36,092 nucleotides of DNA from Candidatus Thermoflexus sinensis (GCA_016842045.1 JAEVEY010000079.1:1-36092); one strand, 5' to 3'. Positions 8,158 to 16,208 are shown, counted from the stretch's first letter. The notes: generated from the letters alone by a model not told the origin. Program-made: numbers and translations.

Positions 8158-10143
8158 TCAGAATGCCGCCAGCCGGGCAACCTCCCGCCCCATCTCCTGG
8201 ACATCGTAGCCGGGCAGGGCGGCGACCGCAGCCCGGAACCGCGCGTCCTGCAGGAGCTCCAGCACCGGTTGGAACCACGGATCCTCATAGAAGGCCAGCG
8301 GGATCACCAGATCGTAACGCTCAAGCGCCAGGGGGATGAAATCCAGCCCCACGGCAGCGGCTGCCGCACGGATCCCCAGGCCCACGTCCGCCCGGCCGCT
8401 GGCCACCGCGGCCGCCACGGCCAGATGGGTCAGCTCCTCACGCTCGTAGCCTGAAATCATGCTCGGGGAAATGCCCAGGCGCTGGAGATAATAATCCAGA
8501 AGAATACGGGTCCCTGCCCCCCGCTGGCGGTTCACGAACCGCACATCCGGCCGCGCCAGATCATACAGATCCCGAATCCCTTTCGGATTCCCCGGGGCCA
8601 CCATCAGGCCCTGCTCCCGATGAGCCAGGGTGACCACCACCACGGGCACTCCGGCGAGATACCGTCGGATATAGGGCAGATTATATTCACCGCTTTCCGG
8701 ATCCAGAAGGTGGGCGCCGGCCAGATGACATTCCCCCCGCCGGAGGGCGATCAGGCCTCCCAGACTGCCCGCGTTCGCGCTCTGGAGCCTTCGATCCGGA
8801 TAACGTTCCGCCAGGAACTGGGCCATCAGATCCAGGGCCATATCATGACTGCCGATCGCCAGGATCGTCCCTTCAATCTCTTCCACACGGGTGTAAAGCT
8901 CAATGGAAACCATCTGTCCCTGATCGTATCCCTCCACAAACCGGGGGATCCGCAGGATCCCATCCGCTCGCACCAGAGAGGAAAGAACTCCCGCTCCCCG
9001 GGAGAGGGGTGCCGCCACATAGCGTTCGCCCACCCGACCCACGGTCACCCGTACCCACTCCTCATCGCCCAGCGGGGAAAGCAGCTTGCGGGTGAGCACC
9101 GCGGAAAGGCGTGGCCGCCGTTGGGGCGGGCGGCCCAGCCAGCGGGCGAGCAGGGGTTCCACAAAGATCTCTCCAGTGAGGGCCGCCGAGACCGGGAATC
9201 CCGGGACCCCGATGACGGGGACGGGACGCCCATCGACCTGGAGCATCCCCAGGATCACGGGATGGCCGGGGCGCACGGCCACCCCGTGAACCAGGAGAGT
9301 GCCCAGGGTGGAGACGACCCGCGCGGTGAAATCCTCACGGCCCGCAGAAGAACCCGCGTTGATGAGGACCAGATCGTGAGCGCGGGCCGCTTCCCGGGTT
9401 GCCTCGAGCAGACGTTCGAAGTCGTCGGGGATGATCGGGAAACGCGTGGGGAGTCCGCCCCACTGGCGGATCTGCGCGGCCAGCACCAGGGAATTGAATT
9501 CAATGATCTCTCCTGGCCGCACCCCCCGCGCTGCGGCCTGTTCGGGGGGAATCAATTCCGTCCCGGTGGGAAGGATGGCCACCCGGGGCTGACGGCGCAC
9601 GCAGACGTCTGCGTAGCCACATGCGGCGATCACCCCCAGATCCACGGGCCGCAGACGATGGTTGGCCGGCAGCACCAGCTCGGCAGCGGCGATGTCCTCG
9701 GCGACCGGACGGACGTTCGCCCAGGGAGCGACCGGTTGATACAGGGTGATCCGGGTGGCCCGTTCCGGCGCTTCCGCATCGAACTGCACCTGCTCCACAG
9801 GAACCACCGCGTCCGCCCAGGGGGGAAGCGGATCCCCGGTATCCACATAACAGGCCCCTTCTCCCACATCGGCCGGGTGAACGGGAAGCACGCAGGGGTG
9901 GGTTTCGGTGGCGCCCACGGTATCCTGGGCGCGAAGGGCGAAACCGTCCATTGCGGCAGCCGGATAAGGGGGAACTGAAAGCCGCGCCCAGATCGGCTCC
10001 GCCGTGATCCGTCCCAGCGCCTGATCCAGGGGCACGCGCTCGCCCGGGAAAGGCCCATCCAGGCCGACCTCCGCCAGCGCTTGAAGGAAGCGCGCCCATG
10101 CTTCCTCCAGGGGGATATCCTCCAGATAGATTCGACGGCCCAT
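8158..10143 (-). CDS. moeA: Molybdopterin molybdenumtransferase MoeA fused to a molybdate-binding-like domain
   Basis: The first ~400 of 661 residues are MoeA, which inserts molybdate or tungstate into adenylylated molybdopterin. Visible motifs are AAAMDGFAL, DTGDPLP, PTGTELI, NAGSSAGREDF and GVPGFPVSA. From about residue 425 a second domain begins (ILAIGSHDMALDLM, NAGSLGGL, FVNRQRGAGTR, GRADVGLGIRAAA); this is the PBP-type domain also found alone or behind MoeA in COG1910. There is no signal peptide, so it acts in the cytosol, probably binding molybdate, tungstate or a related ligand. The ATG at 10143 follows GGGGAG; a GTG 15 bases upstream is possible. No Mo/W enzyme is encoded in the window. 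Confidence 0.88.
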   Translation of the reverse strand: MGRRIYLEDIPLEEAWARFLQALAEVGLDGPFPGERVPLDQALGRITAEPIWARLSVPPYPAAAMDGFALRAQDTVGATETHPCVLPVHPADVGEGACYVDTGDPLPPWADAVVPVEQVQFDAEAPERATRITLYQPVAPWANVRPVAEDIAAAELVLPANHRLRPVDLGVIAACGYADVCVRRQPRVAILPTGTELIPPEQAAARGVRPGEIIEFNSLVLAAQIRQWGGLPTRFPIIPDDFERLLEATREAARAHDLVLINAGSSAGREDFTARVVSTLGTLLVHGVAVRPGHPVILGMLQVDGRPVPVIGVPGFPVSAALTGEIFVEPLLARWLGRPPQRRPRLSAVLTRKLLSPLGDEEWVRVTVGRVGERYVAAPLSRGAGVLSSLVRADGILRIPRFVEGYDQGQMVSIELYTRVEEIEGTILAIGSHDMALDLMAQFLAERYPDRRLQSANAGSLGGLIALRRGECHLAGAHLLDPESGEYNLPYIRRYLAGVPVVVVTLAHREQGLMVAPGNPKGIRDLYDLARPDVRFVNRQRGAGTRILLDYYLQRLGISPSMISGYEREELTHLAVAAAVASGRADVGLGIRAAAAAVGLDFIPLALERYDLVIPLAFYEDPWFQPVLELLQDARFRAAVAALPGYDVQEMGREVARLAAF

Positions 10144-10213
10144 CGGGGAACTCCCCACGAAGAAATCCTAACCAGAGGGTATTTTATCTGGGAATGCAAC
10201 CTGCCACAGGGGC

Positions 10214-10583
10214 TTTCCGGCACGTCAGTGCCCGTTGTCTTTTGGAGAACGCTTAGACGGGCACTCCGCTTCGTGCCCTACTACAAGCAGGGGTTTTTCT
10301 GTTCGTAGTAGGGCACGTGAGTGCCCGTTCTTTTTGCGAACGCCTGTGACGGGCACTCCGCTTCGCTCCGTGCCCGACTACAAACGAAGGGCTTTTCTCG
10401 TTCGTAGTAGGACACGTAAGTGCCCGTCCTCTTTTTGCGAACGCTTATGACGGGCACTCCGCCTCGATTCGTGCCCTACTACAAACGAGGGGTCTTTCCT
10501 GTTCGTAGTCGGGCACGTAAGTACCCGTCCTCTTTTTGTGAGCGTTTATAATGGCACTTCGCTTCGTGCCCGACGACGAACCA
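10214..10583. repeat. Tandem ~100-bp palindromic repeat array, locus 2 (inverted)
   Basis: This is the same unit as at 143-482 but in reverse complement. GTTCGTAGTA or a close variant recurs at 10301, 10400 and 10501 (periods 99 and 101). Palindrome A appears as 10272-10284 with 10305-10317. Copies differ at several bases while pairing is mostly kept. The gene-free stretch 10159-10838 contains this array, then 10584-10780 with nothing I recognise, then the cold-shock terminator. The two arrays enclose about 9.7 kb of leftward genes. Confidence 0.85.
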
Positions 10584-10780
10584 TGAGACGCACCCTTCGA
10601 GGAAAGTATCCCTTCGGAGCGGCGGACCGGGGGCCATCACATCCGCGCGCCCAGAGACACCCCTCTGAAAAATCGTGAAATACAGAGCGCCGAAGGTGAC
10701 GCGCGCCTCACGAAAACACATCCATTTTTGTATGGGGAGCAATACGTAAAGACGCGCCACGCCTCGTCTCATTGCCCCCC

Positions 10781-10818
10781 AAAAAAACGAAGGCCCTGCC
10801 GGTGGCAGGGCCTTCGTT
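10781..10818 (-). terminator. Intrinsic terminator of the cold-shock gene
   Basis: On the minus strand a perfect 15-bp stem (10818-10804 with 10800-10786) with a tiny loop overlaps a run of seven T (10787-10781). It lies 20 bp past the cold-shock stop codon. It is the clearest intrinsic terminator in the window. Confidence 0.92.
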
Positions 10819-10838
10819 CGGGTCGACGGACAGTCGGT

Positions 10839-11060
10839 TCAGGCGGACACGCGGGTCACGTCGTAGGCCTGTGGCCCCTTCGCCGTCTGCCGGACGCTGA
10901 ATTCCACCCGGTCCCCTTCCTCCAGGTTCCGGAAGCCATCCCCCGCGATCCCGGAGTAGTGGACGAAGATGTCCTTCTCCCCGTGATCGGGCCGGATGAA
11001 CCCGTAACCCTTGGCGCGGTTGAACCAGCGAACGGTCCCCTTCATGCGTGCTTCAGACAT
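10839..11060 (-). CDS. csp: Cold-shock domain protein
   Basis: This single-domain OB-fold RNA/ssDNA-binding protein has 73 residues. RNP1 is seen as GYGFIRP (residues 18-24) and RNP2 as DIFVHYS (30-36), with the N-terminal KGTVRWFN strand. Such proteins act as RNA chaperones and often control their own mRNA. GAGGAG precedes the ATG at 11060. It is monocistronic by appearance: its own promoter lies ~200 bp upstream (11256-11284), a structured leader follows, and a strong terminator lies directly downstream. Regulation through the leader is an inference. Confidence 0.96.
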   Translation of the reverse strand: MSEARMKGTVRWFNRAKGYGFIRPDHGEKDIFVHYSGIAGDGFRNLEEGDRVEFSVRQTAKGPQAYDVTRVSA

Positions 11061-11171
11061 CGGACGAACTCCTCAAAAAAGTTTTAGGGTGAAGCCTGAG
11101 CGGGGGCTTCGGTTTAGGACGAAGGGGTCTGGCGACGAACTGGAGGACGGCCTGGGGGCCGATTCCAGATC

Positions 11172-11210
11172 AACAAAAAACCGCCGGGGCGTCTCAGCAG
11201 ACCCGGCGGT
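11172..11210 (-). terminator. Terminator/attenuator in the cold-shock leader
   Basis: Minus strand: a 9-bp stem (11210-11202 with 11188-11180) is followed by TTTTTT (11180-11175). It lies ~40-75 nt after the predicted start of csp transcription and 115 nt before the csp ATG. A competing perfect 6-bp hairpin, CAGACC with GGTCTG (11213-11208 with 11203-11198), uses the whole upstream arm of the terminator, so the two exclude each other. It may also end read-through from the phosphatase gene. A second small stem (11105-11110 with 11091-11096) lies nearer the gene. Confidence 0.6.
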
Positions 11211-11255
11211 CTGGCCTTCGACTTCCCTTCACGTGTTCGCTCACCACGCAACCCT

Positions 11256-11284
11256 ATGTTACCAGAGTTACGGGGATTTGTCAA
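11256..11284 (-). promoter_or_regulatory. Strong sigma-70-type promoter for csp (or a small RNA)
   Basis: Minus strand: perfect TTGACA (11284-11279), 17-bp spacer, TAACAT (11261-11256). The -35 box is the centre of a perfect 7+1+7 palindrome (11274-11288), which could be an operator. Transcription would begin near 11250 and give a leader of about 190 nt before csp. The 11061-11428 stretch has no other gene; 11289-11428 shows nothing I recognise. Confidence 0.65.
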
Positions 11285-11428
11285 ATCCTGGGATGGCACT
11301 GGATCAGGTTCCAGTCGATGCCCCCAGAGCTTCACTGCGGTGGTCATGGGAGTGGCACTCCGGCTCGGTGAAAAGGACCCCTTCGGATGGCCTTTCAGGC
11401 CGCAGAGAGAAAGGTACAGAACATGGCT

Positions 11429-12223
11429 TCACATTCCGAGAACGGCCCAGACCGCCCGTTCCAGACGTCCATTGCTCACCACCGCCGCAGAGCTCCGGAA
11501 AGACCATGGCATGCTGTCCGGTTGATAAAGCATCCCGCCCGCCTCGCGGACGATCACCGCAGCGGCGGCCACATCCCAGGGTTGCAGCGCGAAATGAAAA
11601 TAGAGATCCAGCCATCCAGCCGCCACATATGCCATCCCCAGGGCCGCAGATCCGATCGCGCGCACCGTTTGACATCGCACCGCCAGCCGGCTTAACCATC
11701 CCAGGATTTGCTCTCGGGTCTCGTTGCGATGTCCCCAATCCAGCCCGATCAGGGCCTGTTCCAGACGCTCCGTCTCGCTCACCCGGATGGGCTTTCCATT
11801 GAGGAACGCCCCGCGTCCCCGCGCCGCGGTGAAGAGCATATCCTTCAGCGGATCATAAATCGCTCCGACCACAGGCTCGCCATCCACCAGCAACCCAACC
11901 GAGACCGAAAAGCATGGGAAACGTCGGGCGAAATTCGTGGTCCCATCCAGTGGGTCCACCACCCAGACGATCCCCTGTTCTACCTCTGCCGCGCCCCCTC
12001 CTCCCTCTTCCGCCAGGATCCGATGCTCCGGGCCGTGGCGCCGGATGACCGCCAAGATCGCCTCCTGAGCAGCCAGGTCCGCGGAGGTCACCCAATCCCG
12101 AAACCCCTTCTCCTGCACCTGGCGGGACATCGGCCAGTGGGCACGAAGGACAGATCCGCCGGCCAGCGCGGCCTCAATGGCGGTTAGCAACCAGACCTCC
12201 AGATGAGCCCCAGAGGAACCCAC
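11429..12223 (-). CDS. Inositol-monophosphatase-family phosphatase
   Basis: This 264-aa enzyme belongs to the Mg-dependent, lithium-sensitive phosphatase superfamily. Glu72-Glu73, the DPLDGTTNF motif (residues 90-98) and the WDVAA motif (Trp216-Asp217) supply the usual metal ligands. Family members hydrolyse inositol-1-phosphate, fructose-1,6-bisphosphate, histidinol phosphate or 3'-phosphoadenosine phosphate; the sequence alone does not separate these. The start is a GTG at 12223 behind GAGGAGG. It lies 71 bp after a solute-binding lipoprotein gene in the same direction. In thermophiles such enzymes can serve compatible-solute synthesis (inference). Confidence 0.9.
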   Translation of the reverse strand: MGSSGAHLEVWLLTAIEAALAGGSVLRAHWPMSRQVQEKGFRDWVTSADLAAQEAILAVIRRHGPEHRILAEEGGGGAAEVEQGIVWVVDPLDGTTNFARRFPCFSVSVGLLVDGEPVVGAIYDPLKDMLFTAARGRGAFLNGKPIRVSETERLEQALIGLDWGHRNETREQILGWLSRLAVRCQTVRAIGSAALGMAYVAAGWLDLYFHFALQPWDVAAAAVIVREAGGMLYQPDSMPWSFRSSAAVVSNGRLERAVWAVLGM

Positions 12224-12294
12224 GGTTCTTCCTCCTCATCGATGGGGGTGAAGCTGGGCGGCCACCCTCACGTTCGAAACCTCATCCTCTGCAA

Positions 12295-13470
12295 TTATGG
12301 GCTCTGTAATCGCTCGAGGATTGCAGAAATATCTGCGCCGCCTTCGAGCAGGTCCAGCGCCTCTTCCAGACGGCGCAAAGCGCCCTGACCCGTTAAGGGC
12401 TCCTCGAAATACCCCTGGAGCGCCCAGCTCAGCACGATACTCCACGGGGCTTCTGCGCCCGCAAGCTGGCGCAAGCGCACCGCCGCAGCACGACGTATAG
12501 GGAGCGATCGGGCATCCTGCGCCCAGCGTGTCTGGGCCTCGACCCCCACGGCCCAGCGCAGAAAGGACCAGGCCGCAGTTTGCTGCCCCGGATCCCGGGC
12601 CGTGATCGCCAGATCCCAGCCCCATCCAGGCAGGATCGGGCCCTCCTGGCCCGATGGGGTCGGCAGGGGAGCCAGCGCCAGTCGGAATTTTAACCGACCC
12701 GCTTCGGTCTCCTGTTCCAGAACGGAAAGCCAGCGCGTGGGGCCGAACAGGATGACCGTCTCGCCCTCCAGAAAAGCCCGTAGCGCGGCCCGGGATTCCG
12801 CCAGGCGACCGCATCCTGCCCTCAGCATGAAGGCCATATCCGCCACCCACTCCCGCCGTTCCACGGCGGAACGGCGGGCCAGCCAGCTCTGGAGCACATG
12901 CCCATCCCGCGGGGCGATCCAGCCCGCCGTATCCGGCCGTCCATCCCCATTCAGATCCAACGCCCCCCGCAGGCACACCTGGCGGATCCCCACCCAATCC
13001 ACCGGAGGTTGCTCGAAACCGGATTCCAGCAATCGATCCTCATCCGCATACACGATGAGCCCATCCCGAAGGAATGGGATAGATCCTGGCGTCATGGGAG
13101 CCAGGAGATCTTCTCGCTCCTCAGCCGATAGCCCCTGCTGGGGATCCTCCAGCCAGCGGCGAAGCGGGATCAGCCGTCCGGATCCCCACAACTCCGGCAC
13201 CGCCTCTGCGGGGATCAGGACCAGATCCGGTCCTCGCTCAGATGGCTGCTGTAGCCGGTTGAGCAGCTCCCGGGGTCCGGGGAACGTCTCGATATAGATC
13301 GCGCTGTCGGGGTGCTCCGCCATATAGGCCTCTGTCAGCCGGGCCAGGGCGATCCCCCGTTCGGAATCCAGCGCGTGCCAGAGAACGATTAACCTCGGGG
13401 GCTTCGTCACCGATGTGCAGGCGGCTATCCCGAGAAGCATGACCCATGCCCATCGCAGTGGAGATCGCAT
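12295..13470 (-). CDS. ABC transporter-type extracellular solute-binding lipoprotein
   Basis: From the ATG at 13470 the 391-aa protein starts with a lipoprotein signal: two arginines, a hydrophobic core and the lipobox IAAC with Cys18. The mature part looks like family-1 solute-binding proteins (LIVLWHALDSERG..., DLVLIPAEAVPEL, WGWDLAITARDPGQQTAAWSFLRW near the end), which deliver sugars or similar solutes to an ABC importer at the membrane surface. No permease or ATPase gene is present in the window, so it is an orphan binding protein here or works with a distant system. A longer upstream frame exists but would bury the signal peptide. Confidence 0.82.
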   Translation of the reverse strand: MRSPLRWAWVMLLGIAACTSVTKPPRLIVLWHALDSERGIALARLTEAYMAEHPDSAIYIETFPGPRELLNRLQQPSERGPDLVLIPAEAVPELWGSGRLIPLRRWLEDPQQGLSAEEREDLLAPMTPGSIPFLRDGLIVYADEDRLLESGFEQPPVDWVGIRQVCLRGALDLNGDGRPDTAGWIAPRDGHVLQSWLARRSAVERREWVADMAFMLRAGCGRLAESRAALRAFLEGETVILFGPTRWLSVLEQETEAGRLKFRLALAPLPTPSGQEGPILPGWGWDLAITARDPGQQTAAWSFLRWAVGVEAQTRWAQDARSLPIRRAAAVRLRQLAGAEAPWSIVLSWALQGYFEEPLTGQGALRRLEEALDLLEGGADISAILERLQSP

Positions 13471-13848
13471 CGCCCGGATCCTCCTCCACACGTTCCAGCT
13501 CGAAAGCGGGCTGCCTCTTCCCCTTCCCATAACAGCATGCACCTCTGGCGGTTGACATCCCTTTCAGGTTATTATTTCACAAAACCTATAACGCAACCTG
13601 CTGTTCCTCCCACCAGGGGGCTTCTGCGGGCAGGCCCTCGCCTGCCCGAACATCTTAATCGTCTGCTGGTCTCGTGGTTCATCAGGCCCATGAATTGATT
13701 CTTCTCCTCTCCACAGCTCCCCGGGCCGCGGAGAGGAGGCTGAAGGTCGACTGATTCCTCCCTCTGCTACCCTTCGGGGTGGCGCAAAGAGAAAAAAGAA
13801 GTATCGCATCCGGTTCGTCCGGAGTCCAGCAACCCGGGAGGTTTCCGT
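13471..13848. other. Divergent intergenic region
   Basis: This 378-bp spacer separates the leftward lipoprotein gene from the rightward nitrilase gene. It holds a 9-bp stem (13704-13712 with 13730-13738) and a 7-bp stem (13766-13772 with 13777-13783) whose plus-strand loop is UUCG. On the minus strand TTGCGT, 16 bp, TAATAA near 13590-13564 is a possible weak promoter for the lipoprotein gene. No gene is seen. Confidence 0.4.
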
Positions 13849-14700
13849 ATGAGGATGCTGAAAATCGGTCTGGCGCAGATTTATCCAACGCTGGGTGATC
13901 TGGAGGCCAACCTCCGCAAACATCTGGAAGTCATCGAGGATGCGGTGGCACGGGGCGCGGATTTGATCGTGTTCCCCGAGCTTTCCCTCACCGGATATGT
14001 GCTTCAGGACCTGACATATGAGGTGGCCATCCGACTCGAACCGGAGCACCCCATTCTCCAGCCCCTGTTGAAAGCGAGCCTGCAGGCCGATCTGGTCGTC
14101 GGGTTTGTGGAGGTGGATGAGCGCGGACGCTACTACACCGCGGGTGCCTATCTATCCGGAGGACGCCTGATCCACCGTCATCGCAAGGTGTATCTTCCCA
14201 CCTACGGGATGTTCGACGAGGGTCGGGATATGGCTCCAGGAGATCAGGTTCGGGCTTTCGACACCCGCTTCGGGCGCTTCGGATTATTGATCTGTGAGGA
14301 CTTCTGGCATATCAGCCCGCCTTATCTCCTGTGGCTGGATGGGGCCGAGGTGCTGATTTTCACCTCGGCGAGCCCGGGACGAGGATTGGGGATCCCCGGG
14401 AAGTTGGGCAGCGCGCGATGGGTCGAGCTGGTGAACCAGGCTTATGCAAGCCTTTTTACCGTGTTTGTCATCCATGTGAACCGCGCCGGATTTGAGGATG
14501 GGCAGAATTTCTGGGGAGGATCAACCATCTTTGATCCAAATGGGGATCTGGTCGTGCAGGGCCCTTATTTCGATGAGGCGCTGATCCTTGCCTCCATCGA
14601 TCTGGATCAAATCCGGCGGACCCGAATTCGATTGCCGCTTTTGCGGGACGAACGGCCAGCCCTGGTCCTTCGCGAGCTTCAGCGGATCCTGAACCCTTAA
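13849..14700 (+). CDS. Carbon-nitrogen hydrolase (nitrilase superfamily, glutaminase-like)
   Basis: This 283-aa amidase has the complete nitrilase-superfamily triad: Glu44 in FPELSLTGY, Lys113 in HRKVYLPTYG and Cys149 in LLICEDFWH. The sequence resembles the N-terminal glutamine-amidotransferase domain of NAD+ synthetase and related stand-alone amidases, but the NadE synthetase domain is absent. It may release ammonia from glutamine or hydrolyse another linear amide. GGGAGG precedes the ATG. It is the only complete gene in the window on the plus strand and converges with rpsI. Confidence 0.88.
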   Translation: MRMLKIGLAQIYPTLGDLEANLRKHLEVIEDAVARGADLIVFPELSLTGYVLQDLTYEVAIRLEPEHPILQPLLKASLQADLVVGFVEVDERGRYYTAGAYLSGGRLIHRHRKVYLPTYGMFDEGRDMAPGDQVRAFDTRFGRFGLLICEDFWHISPPYLLWLDGAEVLIFTSASPGRGLGIPGKLGSARWVELVNQAYASLFTVFVIHVNRAGFEDGQNFWGGSTIFDPNGDLVVQGPYFDEALILASIDLDQIRRTRIRLPLLRDERPALVLRELQRILNP

Positions 14701-14737
14701 ATCGGACCCCGGACAAAGTGCTTGTTGTGTCCGTTTT

Positions 14738-14780
14738 TCCCTCGGGGTTAGGCCGAAGGCCCCGGCCTAACCCCGAGGGA
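14738..14780. repeat. 18-bp-stem hairpin after the nitrilase gene
   Basis: A perfect 18-bp stem (14738-14755 with 14763-14780) lies 37 bp beyond the nitrilase stop. The five T at 14734-14738 are on the 5' side for plus-strand RNA, so it is not a textbook intrinsic terminator. It is a possible two-way roadblock between convergent genes. The 14701-15037 spacer contains this, a MITE-like element and one further hairpin, with no gene. Confidence 0.7.
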
Positions 14781-14800
14781 TCCTCCTTGCAAATTCCCCG

Positions 14801-14923
14801 GGACTTACACAGCTGCTCTCTGTGCAGAAGGGGTTGAGAACGTGGATTTTTGGGCTGGGACGGGCGCCGAAGGTACTTGGCCCAGCCCAAAAATCCGGAG
14901 GAGAAGGTCAACTGCGCAATTCC
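14801..14923. mobile_element. MITE-like element with nested hairpin
   Basis: The ends GGACTTACACAGCT (14801-14814) and AACTGCGCAATTCC (14910-14923) are imperfect inverted repeats of the same type as at 16209-16346. The interior holds a perfect 16-bp stem (14844-14859 with 14881-14896) whose central CGGGCGCCGAAGG echoes other hairpins in the window. It has no coding capacity and no clear target duplication. Confidence 0.65.
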
Positions 14924-14943
14924 TGTTCCTAAAGAGCCAAGAT

Positions 14944-14988
14944 CTTTTGGGTTGGGGGCTGTCTTCGGCGACCTTCCCAACCCAAAAG
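14944..14988. repeat. 13-bp-stem hairpin 3' of rpsI
   Basis: A perfect 13-bp stem (14944-14956 with 14976-14988) has a 19-nt loop containing CTTCGG. It lies about 50 nt past the rpsI stop and could mark the 3' end of the ribosomal transcript, although no U-tract follows on the minus strand. Confidence 0.6.
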
Positions 14989-15037
14989 CCTCCTGCCGTG
15001 CTCCTTTCCTCTTCCCAGGGTCGAGGGGCTGCGGCTT

Positions 15038-15472
15038 TCAGCGCTTGGGCGACTGAGGCGCCTTGCGGGCACCCCGGAGTCCAGGCTTCTTGCGCTCTTT
15101 CTCGCGCGGATCGCGGGTCAGCATGCCATGCTGTTTGAGCAGGGGGCGTAAACCTGGATCCACCAGAAGCAACGCGCGGGCCAGCCCCAGGCGGACCGCG
15201 CCGGCCTGGCCGGTGAGGCCGCCCCCTTCCACTTTCACAGTGACATCCAGCTTCCCTTCCATGCCGGTTAGACGGAGCGGCTCAGATAGATGATGGAGAT
15301 CCTGGGCACGGACAAAGTAATCCTGCACCGGCTTGTTGTTCACAAGGAAAATCCCGCTTCCGCCCGTGTAGAGCCGAACACGGGCGACAGCACGCTTGCG
15401 TCGACCCACACCCTCCACATAGGGACGGCCTTTGAAAGCTTCAAAGGTGATCTCCTCCACAGCAGCCGCCAT
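15038..15472 (-). CDS. rpsI: 30S ribosomal protein S9
   Basis: S9 (144 aa) sits in the small-subunit head, and its C-terminal tail reaches the P-site tRNA. The body shows GVGRRKRAVARVRL near residue 21 and the basic C-terminus ends in SPKR, equivalent to the usual SKR end. The N-terminal 20 residues (MAAAVEEITFEAF...) are an extension beyond shorter homologues. It is the last gene of the cluster and follows rplM, its standard partner, but with a 224-bp spacer that carries a 16-bp-stem hairpin. Confidence 0.97.
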   Translation of the reverse strand: MAAAVEEITFEAFKGRPYVEGVGRRKRAVARVRLYTGGSGIFLVNNKPVQDYFVRAQDLHHLSEPLRLTGMEGKLDVTVKVEGGGLTGQAGAVRLGLARALLLVDPGLRPLLKQHGMLTRDPREKERKKPGLRGARKAPQSPKR

Positions 15473-15620
15473 AGGTGCTCCTTTCCCTCCCGGTTGTAAG
15501 CTTGGGATTTAAATGGGCGGTAAGGCGGGCGGCGAAGCTGCCCGCTTCACTATCCATATCCATTTTCCTGCTCCCCCAGGGCCCACAACCTCGTGGGAAG
15601 GGGGAGAAAAGAGGTTCAGG

Positions 15621-15657
15621 GGCCGGGCAGGCGCGCTGAAGGCGCGCCTGCCCGGCC
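15621..15657. repeat. GC-rich hairpin in the rplM-rpsI spacer
   Basis: A perfect 16-bp stem (15621-15636 with 15642-15657) is followed on the plus strand by TCAAATCTTG, similar to the tail after the 19081 and 21249 stems. The minus-strand loop is CUUCA. Confidence 0.75.
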
Positions 15658-15696
15658 TCAAATCTTGCCTTCGCATTACCGGTGAACTGGATGCGC

Positions 15697-16125
15697 TTAC
15701 AGTGGAAGCGGCCTGGGCTGTTGCGCCTGATGCGGATGCTCCGGTCCGGCATAGACCTTCAGTTTCTTCAGCATGCGCCGCCCCAGGCGATTCTTCGGCA
15801 ACATCCCCCACACCGCTTTCTGGATCACCCGTTCGGGATGGGTCTGCAACATCCGGCGGAGCGGGATCTCCCTCAGGCCGCCTGGATACCCGCTGTGGCG
15901 GTAGTAAACCTTCTGCTCCAGATGGCGAGGATGAACCGCCACCTTCGCGGCGTTGATCACAATCACATAATCCCCACAATCCTGCGAGGGGTCAAAGTAT
16001 GGCTTATGCTTGCCGCGAAGGATCTGAGCGATCCGGCTGGCCAGCCGCCCCAGGTTCTGATTGGTCGCATCCACAATCCACCATTCCGCCCGGATATCGG
16101 CCGGTTTGGTGACGTAAGTCTTCAC
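15697..16125 (-). CDS. rplM: 50S ribosomal protein L13
   Basis: This is L13 (142 aa), an early-assembly 23S rRNA-binding protein. The opening [11 protein letters not shown] and the internal [12 protein letters not shown] and [12 protein letters not shown] motifs are typical. I chose a GTG at 16125: it directly gives the canonical N-terminus and has GGGAGG at a good distance; an in-frame ATG 21 bases upstream overlaps that site. It pairs with rpsI downstream and is preceded by a 250-bp spacer containing a MITE-like element. Confidence 0.95.
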   Translation of the reverse strand: MKTYVTKPADIRAEWWIVDATNQNLGRLASRIAQILRGKHKPYFDPSQDCGDYVIVINAAKVAVHPRHLEQKVYYRHSGYPGGLREIPLRRMLQTHPERVIQKAVWGMLPKNRLGRRMLKKLKVYAGPEHPHQAQQPRPLPL

Positions 16126-16208
16126 GGCGCTCTCCCTCCCATACAAATGGTTCAGACCACCACCCAGAAAACCCCTGGGCCTATCGCCTCCTCACTTTAA
16201 TTCTTATA

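Noticed and set aside
10479-10772. 97-residue minus-strand frame between the repeat array and csp terminator
   Set aside because: It begins after the terminator and runs into the repeat array, with no ribosome site or homology.
11211-11428. tRNA or other stable RNA between csp and the phosphatase
   Set aside because: No cloverleaf or T-arm consensus could be found; only the promoter and attenuator-like signals are supported.
13552-13592. Plus-strand promoter with TTGACA at 13552
   Set aside because: The nearest -10-like sequences give spacers of 12 or 29 bp, outside the usable range.
14738-14780. Intrinsic terminator for the nitrilase gene
   Set aside because: The stem is strong but no U-tract follows in plus-strand RNA; it is listed only as a hairpin.
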